A stretch of DNA of 64,000 bases. Origin: Nissolia schottii (taxonomy: Eukaryota > Streptophyta > Magnoliopsida > Fabales > Fabaceae). The notes below the pieces were generated by a model that saw only the letters and a list, made by a program, of their open reading frames with translations, was not told the origin of the DNA and made no database searches. How positions within the stretch are numbered: the stretch's first letter is position 1; every line of letters starts with the position of its first letter. A program made the position numbers and the translations under genes. Shown here piece by piece: positions 1 through 11,863 of this stretch. The DNA lies in contig QANU01017537.1 in assembly GCA_003254905.1 (NCBI GenBank), forward strand, positions 647,245 to 711,244, in the 5' to 3' direction.

Positions 1-790
1 NNNNNNNNNNNNNNNNNNNNNNNNNNNNNNNNNNNNNNNNNNNNNNNNNNNNNNNNNNNNNNNNNNNNNNNNNNNNNNNNNNNNNNNNNNNNNNNNNNNN
101 NNNNNNNNNNNNNNNNNNNNNNNNNNNNNNNNNNNNNNNNNNNNNNNNNNNNNNNNNNNNNNNNNNNNNNNNNNNNNNNNNNNNNNNNNNNNNNNNNNNN
201 NNNNNNNNNNNNNNNNNNNNNNNNNNNNNNNNNNNNNNNNNNNNNNNNNNNNNNNNNNNNNNNNNNNNNNNNNNNNNNNNNNNNNNNNNNNNNNNNNNNN
301 NNNNNNNNNNNNNNNNNNNNNNNNNNNNNNNNNNNNNNNNNNNNNNNNNNNNNNNNNNNNNNNNNNNNNNNNNNNNNNNNNNNNNNNNNNNNNNNNNNNN
401 NNNNNNNNNNNNNNNNNNNNNNNNNNNNNNNNNNNNNNNNNNNNNNNNNNNNNNNNNNNNNNNNNNNNNNNNNNNNNNNNNNNNNNNNNNNNNNNNNNNN
501 NNNNNNNNNNNNNNNNNNNNNNNNNNNNNNNNNNNNNNNNNNNNNNNNNNNNNNNNNNNNNNNNNNNNNNNNNNNNNNNNNNNNNNNNNNNNNNNNNNNN
601 NNNNNNNNNNNNNNNNNNNNNNNNNNNNNNNNNNNNNNNNNNNNNNNNNNNNNNNNNNNNNNNNNNNNNNNNNNNNNNNNNNNNNNNNNNNNNNNNNNNN
701 NNNNNNNNNNNNNNNNNNNNNNNNNNNNNNNNNNNNNNNNNNNNNNNNNNNNNNNNNNNNNNNNNNNNNNNNNNNNNNNNNNNNNNNNNN
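1..790. other. assembly gap (N run)
   Basis: All bases are N, so nothing can be read here. The first real base is 791, followed almost at once by an AT microsatellite, which may be why the assembly broke. Confidence 0.99.
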
Positions 791-804
791 GTACTTTGAA
801 ATAA

Positions 805-808
<4 letters not shown>

Positions 809-856
<48 letters not shown>
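809..856. repeat. (AT)n microsatellite
   Basis: An uninterrupted AT dinucleotide run of about 48 bases directly beside the assembly gap. Confidence 0.97.
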
Positions 857-859
<3 letters not shown>

Positions 860-1020
860 ATTAATTTTCAAATAGATAAGCAAGTTATATTAAATTGATT
901 GCGTTCATGTATAAATCTACATATTTTCACATACCAAACGCAATCATTACTCAGAAAAATTATTTCTTTTGCTCTCACATTTTCACTTTCTAGGCAACTA
1001 AATAGGGTAGTCCTTAACCG

Positions 1021-1430
1021 AGTCATGCACGCTTGGATTTACACGCACGCTTGGATTTACAAACTTATTATTATTATTGTTGTTGTACACATTTTGTTAG
1101 TACCAGATATCATAATATAATATGATATGATGATGTAGTGCTTTAAATTTAGGCGTGGACCCCATCACCACCTTCTCTCGTATCTCCACGTGGCACTTAG
1201 CCCCCGCTCCGGAGGCCGCTGCGGCCGGTGCCGGTGCCCATCAGTCACTACCAAAGATATACACTTACCACTAATCATATAAACAAATCGTACCAAAAAA
1301 TTATTAATAGGCTAAAACAAATGAGTTGTCACACAACACATGTACTATTTTACTTGATTGACAAGTTACAATAACACAAGTACTATTTTACTTGATTGAC
1401 ATGTTACAATAACAAAGTCCACAATATTTT
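1021..1430 (+). promoter_or_regulatory. upstream region of the PADRE gene with G-box and tandem repeats
   Basis: This non-coding stretch precedes the DUF4228 start at 1,615. It holds a perfect CCACGTGG palindrome (G-box/ABRE core, 1,187-1,194) next to a GC-rich patch (1,198-1,240) that stands out from the AT-rich surroundings. A 38-bp direct repeat sits at 1,342-1,379 and from 1,380, with the shared core GTACTATTTTACTTGATTGA. A shorter duplication (CACGCTTGGATTTACA) lies near 1,028-1,061. G-boxes bind bZIP and bHLH factors in stress and light responses; a role here is inference. No convincing TATA box was found. Confidence 0.5.
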
Positions 1431-1614
1431 AGTCATGCCCCTTATTATTTGTCAACTTGGGCTTTAAATGGAGTTGCCTAGCAAGCATAAAGTTAGTTGG
1501 CAAGGCTCTCTTCAGGGGAAGAATAGTATATCCCTGTGGCCTGTGCTTTACTACAGCATCAAAAGATCATTTTGCTTCTTTTTCTCATCACCATAGAGTG
1601 TGTGTGTGTGTACA

Positions 1615-2952
1615 ATGGGAAATTGTCACGCAGTGGAAGCTGCAGCTCTAGTGATACAGCATCCAAGTGGGAAGATAGAGAGATTATATTGGCCAGTGGG
1701 TGCAAGTGAGGTCATGAGGACCAACCCAGGCCACTATGTCTCCTTGATCATACCATTGCCTGTGCCGGCTGAACAGCAGAATCATCAAGAAGAGAAGGAG
1801 AAGAACACTCTGCTTTTCACCCATGTTAAGCTGCTCAAGCCTAATGAGACTCTCACTCTTGGCCACGCATACCGCCTCATCACCACTCAAGGTATGTATG
1901 TATTCTAAATTGTATGACGACGCCTTCCAATCTTTAGAGGAACGCAATGATAAAATTGTTGCCTTGTGATCCAGTGGCTATAGGTTCAATAGGAGTAAGG
2001 TTGCATACATTTCCTCTCGTTAGACCCCATTAGGTGGGACTCCCCTTTTTTTGTCCTCCAAACTTTCTAGCCTCTGTGCTAGTCCTATCCTATGAACGGG
2101 TTGGTCACTGTTTTTGAAAGGGTGTGTGTGTGTGTCACGGGTTTCATGTTGTAAGACCGTTTTCTGTTTCTGGTTTTTCAGAGGTTGAGAAAGTGCTGAG
2201 AGCAAGAAAGAATGCAAAGTTGAGAAAGTCACAGGAAAGGACAAATGAGGTGATGCAAACAGTGCAGCCGGAAAAGCCAAGTTCGGTTGCTGAGACAGGA
2301 GGGATGTTGAACAGAGGAAATACATGTCAGGTTGACTCCGCTTACTCATTCATCAACTGCTGCCATCTTAGTATTTGACGTTTTGGTTAACCGCTATTCC
2401 ATGAATAATTTTACAACAAACTGGCTACAAGGATCGTACAGCACTATATTATCATGTCATAGAACATGTTTATATTCAAACCATTAAAATCTATATTAGG
2501 AAAATATAATTTAATATAGTGCTTCTGCTAAAGACTCTGCTCTACCACTTCAATGCTCTCTAATGGCTATTCTTTCTGGTGGATACGTCGTTTCCTTTAA
2601 GGAAAAATAAATGCTACTAATATAACAAAAAACATTGGAAGGATGTTGTGCTTATGTGCAACTCTAGCCCTTGAAGTTCTTTTCAAACAAAGAACACCAT
2701 CACAGAATCAATGTAACTTTCCATGTTTTAGAAGAAACTAAATTTCAAAGTACACAACTTTTGTGTTGGTTATGTAAGTTTGCATCTTTATCATAAATGA
2801 GTAGTTGAGTACTGATGTTGTAACTACATAATAAATTCCAGACGACGAGAGCAGAGAGACACAGACTAAGGGCAGCACCTGTAAATCCTCCTGCATCAAG
2901 GCCGAAATCATGGCGCCCCAATTTACACAGCATCTCAGAGGCTGGGATTTGA
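1615..2952 (+). CDS. PADRE-domain (DUF4228) protein, 3 exons, 178 aa
   Basis: Exons are 1,615-1,891, 2,182-2,330 and 2,842-2,952. Both introns are GT-AG (290 and 511 bp), and the phases join cleanly to a 178-codon frame ending in TGA. The protein starts MGNCHAVEAAALVIQHP: Gly2 fits N-myristoylation and Cys4 palmitoylation, so membrane tethering is likely. Family hallmarks follow in order: SGKIERLYWPV, the LLKPNETLTLGHAYRLIT block at the end of exon 1, a basic helix (RARKNAKLRKSQ) in exon 2, and the C-terminal signature SWRPNLHSISEAGI. PADRE proteins are small plant proteins that often respond to pathogens and abiotic stress; their biochemistry is unknown. An upstream in-frame ATG at 1,600 exists, but the MGNC start matches the family. 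The gene converges on the PRIN2-like gene, with 346 bp between stop codons. Confidence 0.93.
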
Positions 2953-3298
2953 GTGGTGCTAGGTTGTGACATGTACGGTGTTTTGGAACATTATTTGAAT
3001 TCTTCTTTCATGTCAAATGCTCCTCCTGGTTGAATTCCTGAACCCTGGTACATGGGCAAGAAAATTCAATGGAGGTTGGACTACATACTACTCTTCCATC
3101 ACCAATATCATCCTCAAGTGTATAACCATGTTCCAGAGATAACATATGTGTAAAGCACTAAAGAGAAGAAAAGAAAAAAATTTGTCAATGTAAAAATCTA
3201 ATATAGTCAGTTTTATTATTGTTTTAGTAAAAGAATCAACATGTTACTAGCCAATGAGCAATTCTTACATTGGAAACGACAAAACTGTAAAGTGGAAA
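2953..3298. other. convergent intergenic spacer
   Basis: This lies between the stop codons of two convergent genes and must hold both 3' UTRs and polyadenylation sites. It is AT-rich, with no open frame or repeat of note. Confidence 0.6.
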
Positions 3299-5694
3299 TC
3301 AGTTCTGTTTTGAGTTCCAAACTTCCCAATCCTCATCAACATAATTTTGTGCCCATAATAGTGACGCCCTTGTAGCCAGAACTGCTCCTGGCAATTTCTT
3401 CTTTTTCAAAGCAACCAACATATCAGTGAATGGCTCCACCAACAATGTCCCAGGACCTCCATACTCCTCGCTCAAAAACTCATTAAACAGCTGTTTTCCA
3501 TTAAAGGTTTGTTAGTATTACAATTTATAATGCATAAGCTTAAAAGTGAAATCAAAATTCCACTTTTAGCTTAAAGTCTCAAGCATCAAACTAGAGGTAG
3601 CATATCAAACATTTATTAGCTTTAGCTTTAGTTTATAGAATGTGTCTAAAAAATTGTGCTCTAGTTCAGGGTTGTTAAACTCTAGAGTTTCTACCACACA
3701 AAACGAGTTCGTGTTTTTATTAGTAAACTCATACGAGTTTAAGTAAACTCTTAACAAAATCGGTAAACTCTTACCAAGGGTTCATGAATTTACATAAACT
3801 CTTGAGTTTGATAATTTATAGGTAAATTTCTGCTCACTGTGCCCCTGTGAAACTGTTCCAAGCCAAAATTTCTTGAATAGCTTGATCTTCACTCTAGTGG
3901 AAGAATATTGAAACCAGTAAAGGATTTTGTTTATGGTGGTAAATTATTGTACCATTGCAGGTCAGGACAGAAAAGAAAGAAAAGAAGTTTGCTTAATGCA
4001 GATTGCAGAAGGAAATAGATACTCATCGGAAAGCTGAAATAGTAAAGGTTTTCTATAATTGAAGACTTATGAGCCACTATATTCAGAAAATGACTAGGCC
4101 AATATTCTTCATTAGATGTAGGAGATCAATCAGGAAACTAGGAATCATTATTTCACAATGCCCGTATAACAACATAAAGACAATCCAAATTTTCTCATTT
4201 GTGCACCAGGTAACTTGAAACAAGTGTCATATAAACCAAGTCAGCCAAGATGCTTACTATTATTTGTGATATTTTACCCCATCAAAAAGTAATAAAGCCG
4301 TAAAAATTATTCCACAACTTTCCCCATCTCAGCATTTAAAATATTCAACAATGTCCAGTACTTCCATCATCTCAATTCTCAACCATCCCAAAAACCATCT
4401 CACCACATGAATAAATTCAGATCAGAAGTTGCTATTGATTGAGACCGAACAAGCGTCAAGCAGTGCAATCAACCATTCTTGCATGCAATATGGGTCACAA
4501 TTAAATATCAAATGAAACTAAAATCAAAATATATTTTGTGGACAGGTCAACAACCTTAACATCAGCAAAAAAAAAAAAAAAAAAAAAGGATATAAGAAAA
4601 CAAAAGGAGAGAGCAGTATTGAGGACACACTTCTCCACAACTGCTTTCTCGGGGAGGACCCTCAACCATTGAGTTCAAGCTTCCCTACCACTTGAGCCAC
4701 CCACTGCTGGGTGATTGACATATGCGTGAATGGGTACAAAACTTGATATTTAGAAAATTGTGGAGCAGCAATGACGATATCACAGGATACTAAAACATAT
4801 ATATTGCTTTTCAAATTGACATCATAACTACCATGAAAGTGAAGGGTGAACTGAACACTGAAGATGAAAAAGACTAGAAAATTTCCAGCTGGACTCGAAT
4901 TAGTAGGCTCTAAAGCCATGTTATTTCATTACTCTGATGACCATCAAATCAAATCATACCAAAAATCGTAAGAGTTTAATCATTGGCTTTAAAGTTTAAG
5001 CACAATGGACAAAAAGAAAATTACAAAGTAGGCTGCATAAAGGTCCTAGGTAACCTGAACACTTTTATGTTATATTTTAAATTAATCATATCGCCGTTCA
5101 AGCATTTTGACGAACACCTAGGACTCAAGTACAGTCAACACTAGCAACAGCCTGGAAGCATTCCAACGCATTCACATACCTAACCAGTGAGTTTTCAAAT
5201 ATGAAAAATAAAACCCAGAAATTTTCTGCCATAAAGTTTTGTTCTTGGAAAGTGGAAAAGGAAGATTGAACTCACCTGAGCACAAACGTCCACAACAGCA
5301 TCAAGGTCATCCCCAAACTCTTCCACGTCCTCTGAAAGCTTCTTCGAGAGCTCAGCTTTGAACTTCTCTGTCTCCTAGAGCAGCGACATCACCCACATAA
5401 CAGAATCAACAAAAGGCACGAGCTTTAAATTGTGCAAAACTCACAGCACAAAAACGCATATACACCACTTACGAGTTGTGCGAACTGGGGACTTGGGTCA
5501 GGGTACACGTACTCGAGGGTGGGCGAAGCACTTAGAGTGCAAGCAAGAGTGCTTCCGGAAATGGGTTTGGCGGAGAGAGCGTGGCGCAGGATAAGGCATG
5601 GAGTGCGTAGGATAAGAGGAGCATTCGAAGGGGATGCTTTTGGAGCAGGACAGATGGCAGTAACAGCAGGGATAGAAGAAGCGAGAAGCTGCAT
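3299..5694 (-). CDS. plastid protein resembling PLASTID REDOX INSENSITIVE 2, 3 exons, 170 aa
   Basis: The exons on the minus strand are 5,694-5,473, 5,374-5,276 and 3,490-3,299. Both introns are GT-AG (98 and 1,785 bp) and phase 0. The product is 74+33+63 residues. The first roughly 55 residues are rich in Ser, Ala and Pro with few acidic residues, as in a chloroplast transit peptide. The mature part runs LEYVYPDPSPQFAQL, then ETEKFKAELSKKLSEDVEEF, GDDLDAVVDVC, EEYGGPGTLLVEPF, LPGAVLATRASLLWAQNYVD and DWEVWNSK. I assign it to the PRIN2 family from memory of this YGGPGTLLV...ARASLLWAQ core. PRIN2 proteins act in plastid nucleoids with the plastid-encoded RNA polymerase and in redox signalling. 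Cys105 may correspond to the redox cysteine described in that family (inference). Intron 2 carries an hAT-like repeat remnant near 3,668-3,822. The frame is intact, so the gene is likely functional. Confidence 0.8.
3668..3822. repeat. hAT-like TIR repeat remnant in an intron
   Basis: A short block dense in AAACTC and GAGTTT words, starting GGTTGTTAAACTC and ending GAGTTTGATAATT, so the ends are inverted. It resembles the termini of the elements at 7,411, 8,491 and 51,087, but lacks their middle. It lies in intron 2 of the PRIN2-like gene. Confidence 0.5.
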
Positions 5695-6349
5695 TGGAAT
5701 GCAAAACCCTTTGTTCTTTTTCTAGTGAAGCTATTTGTAACAATGTTGGACTTCGCCTTTCACCTCTTAATCATTCCGGTCCTGGCAGTTTTAAATTCCT
5801 AATAATAAAATTTGAATATCAACAATTCAAGAAAATTTGGAGCAATGTTGAGAATATATACATTTTTCACGCAAGGAAGTATAAACAACCACCTTGTATG
5901 TATGTCCGAGATACGAAGGACCAACATTCAAATATCAATTATCTTATCTCTTTCACACTTACCTATACAAGCACACACGTCTATTAACCACACAAGGCAT
6001 CTCTGGACCATACTAACAAGCATGCCCTAATTTTCGTGCTCCTTTGCATGTACACCCGTATTGTCGTCGGTGCAAAAACTCAATGTCGTTGCCTTTGCCA
6101 AACACCTTTATCATCCATCATTCAATCAACATTCCGGAGTGTTCCCTTCTATATTATTCCCGCACACCATACCCCTCCCTTCGTCACCTTTTCCCTCTTA
6201 AACCCTCAAGCTCGCGCTGAATCTAAAACTTCTACCTAAACTATAAACTATGCAACTTTGATTTACATCCGTGTGGCTATTAGCAATAGGTGCTGCTGCT
6301 AATCCACCAGATCTTACATAACCAACAATAATAATATAATTAAGGGTAA
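5695..6349. other. upstream region of the PRIN2-like gene, no gene seen
   Basis: This holds the promoter side of the minus-strand gene. Short open frames here show no family resemblance or coding bias that I trust. No clear TATA motif was located. Confidence 0.4.
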
Positions 6350-6517
6350 TGCTACTTAAACAATAAAATTGAACAATAAAAGTGAACAACGTATAAAAAT
6401 ACAACATGTGAAGTATACATATAGAGTACAATAATTATGTGAGACTTATATACATCTACATGTTATATTTTTATATATTGTTCATTTTTGTTATTCAATT
6501 TTGTTGTTCAAGTAACA
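6350..6517. mobile_element. foldback MITE
   Basis: About 168 bp, made almost entirely of a long imperfect inverted repeat. The left arm begins TGCTACTTAAACAATAAAAT. The right arm, reverse-complemented, begins TGTTACTTGAACAACAAAAT, and pairing continues for roughly 60 bases to an ACATGT motif in both arms. No coding capacity. The target duplication is unclear, so the superfamily is undecided. Confidence 0.75.
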
Positions 6518-7402
6518 AATACTATACAATAAAAGGTACTGTATGGTTCCCCTTTAGTGGGTTATCTTTGGTTTTTGGTCAGAGAAACCAAAGTACGTTT
6601 GAAAAAATCTATCTGAAATCGATTGCAATTGGGCTCTCACAAACTTTCCCTTTTAAATATAGATAATATAGCGGATGTACTGGCCCATTATATAAAGAGT
6701 TGGGAAAATGCGTTGTGCAAAGAAAAGCTCCATAAGCTCTACAACCACTTTACCGGAAGCACTGGCCCAATAAAGAACTCCTCAATGGGCCTCAATCATA
6801 ATAAACACTATCATATTTTTCACATTCCCTCAATCCCACCACCACATACAAATAGGAAAAAGTTATACGAATCACTGTTGCGTTGCATTGCATTAGATGA
6901 AAATTGGGAATGCAAATCTGAGTGTCACTTCAGACAAAAAGAAACAGGAAAGGGAATGTTGCAGTTGAACATGACAGAATGTGATTCTCCCTTTCTTTTC
7001 CTTTACACATGATCACATGTATTCTATTAACCAATTCAATTACCCAAAGCACCACCATCATTATTATTATTATTATTATGGATTATAGATATGTATATTA
7101 AACCCCATTTCATCAATTCATTAAGAGACCCAATGAAGATTAGTAGTTCCAACTTTTATGCAAAGTTTCCAAAGTTACAAAACCCAAGGAGAATAAAGTA
7201 AAGTGCGAACAGCGTGCTGCAATTGACAAAATAAAAACCGACCCAACACAAAAATAACTTTTGGCTAAGTAGTACTTATTTTTTTGGGGTCAAGGCCAAG
7301 TAGTACTTCATTAAAACTGAGATGTTTTACCCCATTCTTAATAGATCTTATTACCCTTTTAGGTTTAAGAATGTATAGTTGGATTAATTGGAGGTCACAC
7401 TG
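6518..7402. other. intergenic, no gene seen
   Basis: AT-rich sequence with a short (TTA)n run near 7,060-7,080. The 129-codon open frame at 6,623-7,012 shows no recognisable domain and has low-complexity composition. Confidence 0.4.
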
Positions 7403-7410
7403 CTAGTAAT

Positions 7411-8137
7411 CATGGTTATCAAACTCGCGAGTTTAAGTAAACTCGTGGAGCCTCCGTAAACTCGGATCGTAAACTCGTACGAGTTTACCTATTATTTAAA
7501 AAATATTAAAAAAATATTTTAAAAAATTATTATGCTACAAAAATATATTTAATAAAACTTGAAATTCATAAATACATTTACCTCCATAACAAAGCACAAA
7601 TAAAGATGAAATATATGAATTCTAAGTTTAATTCATACGTAATACATATAACATAATACATAGTATTGACTACTGAACATCACAAGAAGCGAGTTTGTGA
7701 CGATGATGTCTTCAATCTAGAACACTAAAGCACAAATAGCAATGCAGAGGTCACGCACCCTGGTTTGAAAGATCCCTGAGCAAAGCATGAAATACATACG
7801 ATGGACTAGCGACGGAGCACAAGCAACGACGGAGCACAACGGAGCACGATTGTAGGCGCAACTGTAAATGATAACTCTAAAATACTTAAATGACCTAAAT
7901 CTAAAAACTCATAGATATGCAAAACAATATCAAACTTGTTTTGTTTCTAAAAAAAAAAACCCTGCTTTGTGGGTAAACTCGTAAAATCGGGAGTAAACTC
8001 GCGATTTTATGTGAGTTTACCCGAGTTTATCCGATTTTACCCAGAAACGAGTTTACATGCGAGTTAGCTCGATTTTACAACCTAAACTCGTAAAATCGTA
8101 CGATTTTACGTGTTAAATCCCGATTTTAATAACTATG
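7411..8137. mobile_element. hAT-like non-autonomous TIR element, copy 1
   Basis: The 727-bp element is flanked by a perfect 8-bp direct repeat CTAGTAAT (7,403-7,410 and 8,138-8,145). The ends are inverted: the left starts CATGGTTATCAAACTCG and the right reads inward CATAGTTATTAAAATCG. An 8-bp target duplication with short CA-starting inverted ends is typical of hAT transposons. The subterminal zones are packed with AAACTCG and ACGAGTTT words. No transposase frame is present. The interior from about 7,695 matches the reverse complement of the copy at 51,087-52,077. Confidence 0.85.
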
Positions 8138-8490
8138 CTAGTAATTAAAGATCTTTCTTTTGTATGATATGTCATTTGGAGTTAAAGTTGTTAAGGCCTC
8201 AATTTAAATATTAAAATTTTACGATTTTAAAAATTTTGCTATTATCACTTGAATTGAATGATCTTACAATTTAAATCGTGTCACGATTTCATGTTTTACG
8301 TTTTTATTTTGCTCTTCTAATACTATGTAAGATCTTAATTTTGACAACCGTGGTGCTGACTAACTTAGAACACTATAATGTCTTACTTAGAAGCACAAAT
8401 ATTTTAAAACGATCGTTGTATTTGTATTGTACATATATTGAATACAAATCTTGTCAGATACTTTTAAATAATATTAGTTATTATCCTAAC

Positions 8491-9081
8491 TAAGGTTATT
8501 AAACTTAAGAGTTTAAATAAATTGGAGCCTCTACAAACTTGGATTGTAAACTCGTACAAGTTTACTTATCATTAAAAAAATATTTTAAAACACTATTATG
8601 CTACAAAAATATATTTAATAGTGATGGTGAGTGGTGACCACGAGGACACGATTGATGACGGAGCACGCAGACGAAGTTAGGAGTACGAGGGTCAGTGGCG
8701 GTGAGCGTAGAAACGAAAGTTAGGAGCACGATTGTCGTCGCCAGTGAGTGCAAAAGGAGATGGTGAATGGAAAATGGCGATTTGCGATTTGGTTAGGGTC
8801 TGTTGGTCTGCAAGCAATTCGTGTGGAGAGTGATGACTGGTGAAGGCGTCATTTTTGTAAATCAAAACAATGTTGTTTTGCTTATTTTTCCTCCTGTGGT
8901 GAACTCATAAAATCGACATTAAACTATCGATTTTGAGGATTTTAATCGAGTTTACCCGAATTCAGCCGAGTTTATACAAAGACGAGTGTACATGTAAGTT
9001 AGTTCAATTTTACTACCTAGGAACGTTAACTCGTCCGAGTTGTCTAAGTTTACGAGTTAGAACGTGATTTTAATGACCTTA
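8491..9081. mobile_element. hAT-like non-autonomous TIR element, copy 2
   Basis: The 591-bp diverged relative of copy 1 is flanked by a perfect 8-bp repeat ATCCTAAC (8,483-8,490 and 9,082-9,089). It starts TAAGGTTATTAAA, and the right end reads inward TAAGGTCATTAAAATC. It has the same AAACTCG/ACGAGTTT-rich subterminal zones and no transposase. Confidence 0.82.
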
Positions 9082-9477
9082 ATCCTAACGATACTCTTTT
9101 AAAATTATTATATTTGCATACCATATACTCGTATCATATCAAATACTCGTACTCGTTGCTATGCATCATAGATGCATTCATGAGTCAAGCACAGTGGAAC
9201 TTTCATTTTGTTTATCCTTCTATCATAAATACTTATTATTATTTAAGAGCAATGTTGGTAAGAACTTAATTTAAATTGTGGAATTGAACAACTTTATGAG
9301 TTTGAAGAAGTCAATCGATTCCAATACTATCATTTGTATTAGATAATCCTAAGATTTAAATCATGTTACAATTTCATATATTACATTTTCATTTTGTTCC
9401 TCCAATTTTATACGGGATCTGGATTCTAACCATCTTAGTTAGGAGTAAGAACTTGGTGTAAAGTATGAAGAGCTAAG
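9082..9477. other. intergenic, no gene seen
   Basis: AT-rich sequence without a recognisable gene or repeat boundary. Confidence 0.35.
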
Positions 9478-9960
9478 AAGCACCGACATCAACACGGACA
9501 CAAGACATGACACGGCACACGACACGTTGACACACTAATTTCAAAATTTTACAAGATATGACACGGCATATATAAATGTAAAAATTAAATATTTATAATA
9601 ATGTTCTAATACTTTTATTGATATCAAACTATTAATTTTTAATACTTTTCAAATTCTTTTCAAAATATATGAAACATTCAAGATATTTTCATGTGTCAAT
9701 ACTTAATAATTTTTTAAGTAATCATATTATTAAAATTATTTAATATTTAAAATATTTTTTACTCAAACACGGTACAAACACGGCTCAAAAAATGTTTGGA
9801 AATAGATCAGACACACTTAGACATGGCTAATTATGAAATTTTTTGTTTGGACACGCTTTTGAACCGTGTGGCATGTGTGTCAGACGAGTGCTTTTGTGCG
9901 TTAGTGTCCACAATGTATCGAACACGGAGATATGACAATCTTATGAAGTGTCCATACTTT
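9478..9960. repeat. dispersed repeat with GACAC/GTGTC-rich ends, copy 1
   Basis: The left end begins AAGCACCGACATCAACACGG and is rich in GACAC words. The right end is rich in the complement (GTGTCC, ending AAGTGTCCATACTTT). The AT-rich middle (AATTAAATATTTATAATAA, ATATCAAACTATTAATTTTT) is shared with 23,361-23,775 in the same orientation. It is probably a non-autonomous DNA transposon. Target duplication not resolved. Confidence 0.65.
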
Positions 9961-10170
9961 CTCCATGAAGAGTAATAAACATACATACATATAGGACTAA
10001 ACAAGGGTCTTGGTTACTTCGTATAGCCTGTATACAATGCTGTAAACAAAACAAGGTACTTTGTTTTTTTTTTTTTTTTGGTGGGGGGAGTAGCTAAGTT
10101 TCTTTGTGAGATATTGATGCGGAGTGCAATGTAACTATTTGATTTTCCCTCTATTTTGAGTGAGAAATAC

Positions 10171-10279
10171 TAGGTAAACAATACTTTTGAATAATAATAA
10201 AAAGATAAAAAATGATGCAAGAATAAAACACATAAATTTTTTGTTTATCTTATTGTTATATAAAAATACTGTTCGCCAA
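10171..10279. mobile_element. small MITE
   Basis: The 109-bp element has inverted ends. The left starts TAGGTAAACAATACTTTTGA and the right reads inward TTGGCGAACAGTATTTTTAT. Both arms continue to an AAGATAAA motif, so the element folds on itself. No coding capacity; superfamily unassigned. Confidence 0.65.
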
Positions 10280-11863
10280 ACATTTGAATTATCTAATTAC
10301 CATCTTGCTTTTGCATGAAAAGAAAAAATCCTGATTTGATGTTTTCCTCGCAATCCCATCTGTCGCAGCAATGTAGTAGTAATCAAAGAAGCGTGCTTGA
10401 AATTAAGAGCGGTAGGGAATGAGATTTCCATTCATATTTCTCTTTTAAGAAAGAGGAAAAAGAAAAGAAAGATATAATTGATATGATTAATGAAATGAAA
10501 GGAATAAACCAATGGAAAAGCACGTGATTTTCAATCGATACACTACTTAGCCAAAAGATTTTTACCAAAATCATTGACATAAATTATAGGGTGATCGGAT
10601 TTGTAATCAAGCGGCAGAATTTATTCATATATAAAAATTAATAAAATGTCACATAATTCTGGTAACTATTATAGTTGTCAAAGACTTTTTTCTTTTAGGA
10701 CAAGCACTTAAGGCTGAATTCTTAGCTATGCTAACAGTTGAAATTAGGTTGCAAGGAGTACTGCTTTTATGAATGGTCTCTAGTCATATGGTAAACAATA
10801 ATTCCCTTTCCATTCTCTATGTATAAATCAGTCCTTTATTATGAGTGCATTTTTCATTGCACTCTCTCAACTCTTATCTTTAAATACTTTATTTTTCCTT
10901 TTGGTAATTCAAATTTTGGTACAACCTTTCGGCTAAACAGCTTCCGCTCTTTCTGCTGTCTTTCCCTTCTCTATGATTTCTCATTGGTATATATTCTATA
11001 AATGCAAGCGCCACCAAGTAAAGCTTTTGCCAATTAACTTCAGGGCTTAAAATATTAATAATATTATTCGTATTTTAACTTTAAACATGCCATATTTTGC
11101 TGCAGCCTAACCAAACTTTACCATATGCTTCTTTTTTTTTTTTGGGGGGTGGGGTTTCCTTTTCCTTAGGAAGTCATGCTGCTCTCACATAAAGATTTTG
11201 TTGGGTGCTTCTTTTAATGACTGAGACAAGAGAGCTAGGGAAGTTCATTCATATTTGAGTAAAGATTCAAATCATTAGTAATTCAACTTTTCAGGATGTG
11301 ATATGCCACAATGGCATGTCAATCCTATAAGTGAATAGAGTTGAAATACAAAAATCATGAGTAGTAAACTAAAGTATAAAGGTTTTTTTTTTACTTTTAT
11401 TTCTTGTTTCTATTTTTTATTTTGGGTTTACGGATTAAAATTTAGTGAATTTCTCACACATTGCTACAAGCTCTGAAACACTTCTTTCTCTCTCTCTCTC
11501 TCTAAAAATGTAACAAATTGAGTGATCAAATTTGAAGTCGAAGAGGTGGTGGGGGTAGGGGTGTGTGATAGATCATAGATGATTTAAATGGTGGCTCTAT
11601 AAAATCGAGTTTTGATGATTAAGGAGAAGACTCTTTTGTCTCCACTCTGTGGCATTGCACTATCACAAAGGCATTATTAATAAAGAACATCACGACATTC
11701 ACATTATAGCTATAGACGCTCCCCCTCGAGACTCTAGCTCATATATACCCCATAACTCCTCTGCTTTCTCCATCTTATTTGTGGCATCCAAAGACACAAT
11801 GAATAATGCATATGAAAAGCTAAGAAAAATTAAAGCCTACAGTTGCTTCAGCTACAGGGAATA
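10280..11863. other. intergenic, no gene seen
   Basis: AT-rich DNA with poly-T tracts (11,131-11,140, 11,381-11,391) and a (CT)n run at about 11,487-11,503. Short open frames here, including one of 71 codons at 11,649, show no recognisable family. Confidence 0.4.

Noticed and set aside
5432..5725. 97-codon plus-strand frame
   Set aside because: Antisense to exon 1 of the PRIN2-like gene.
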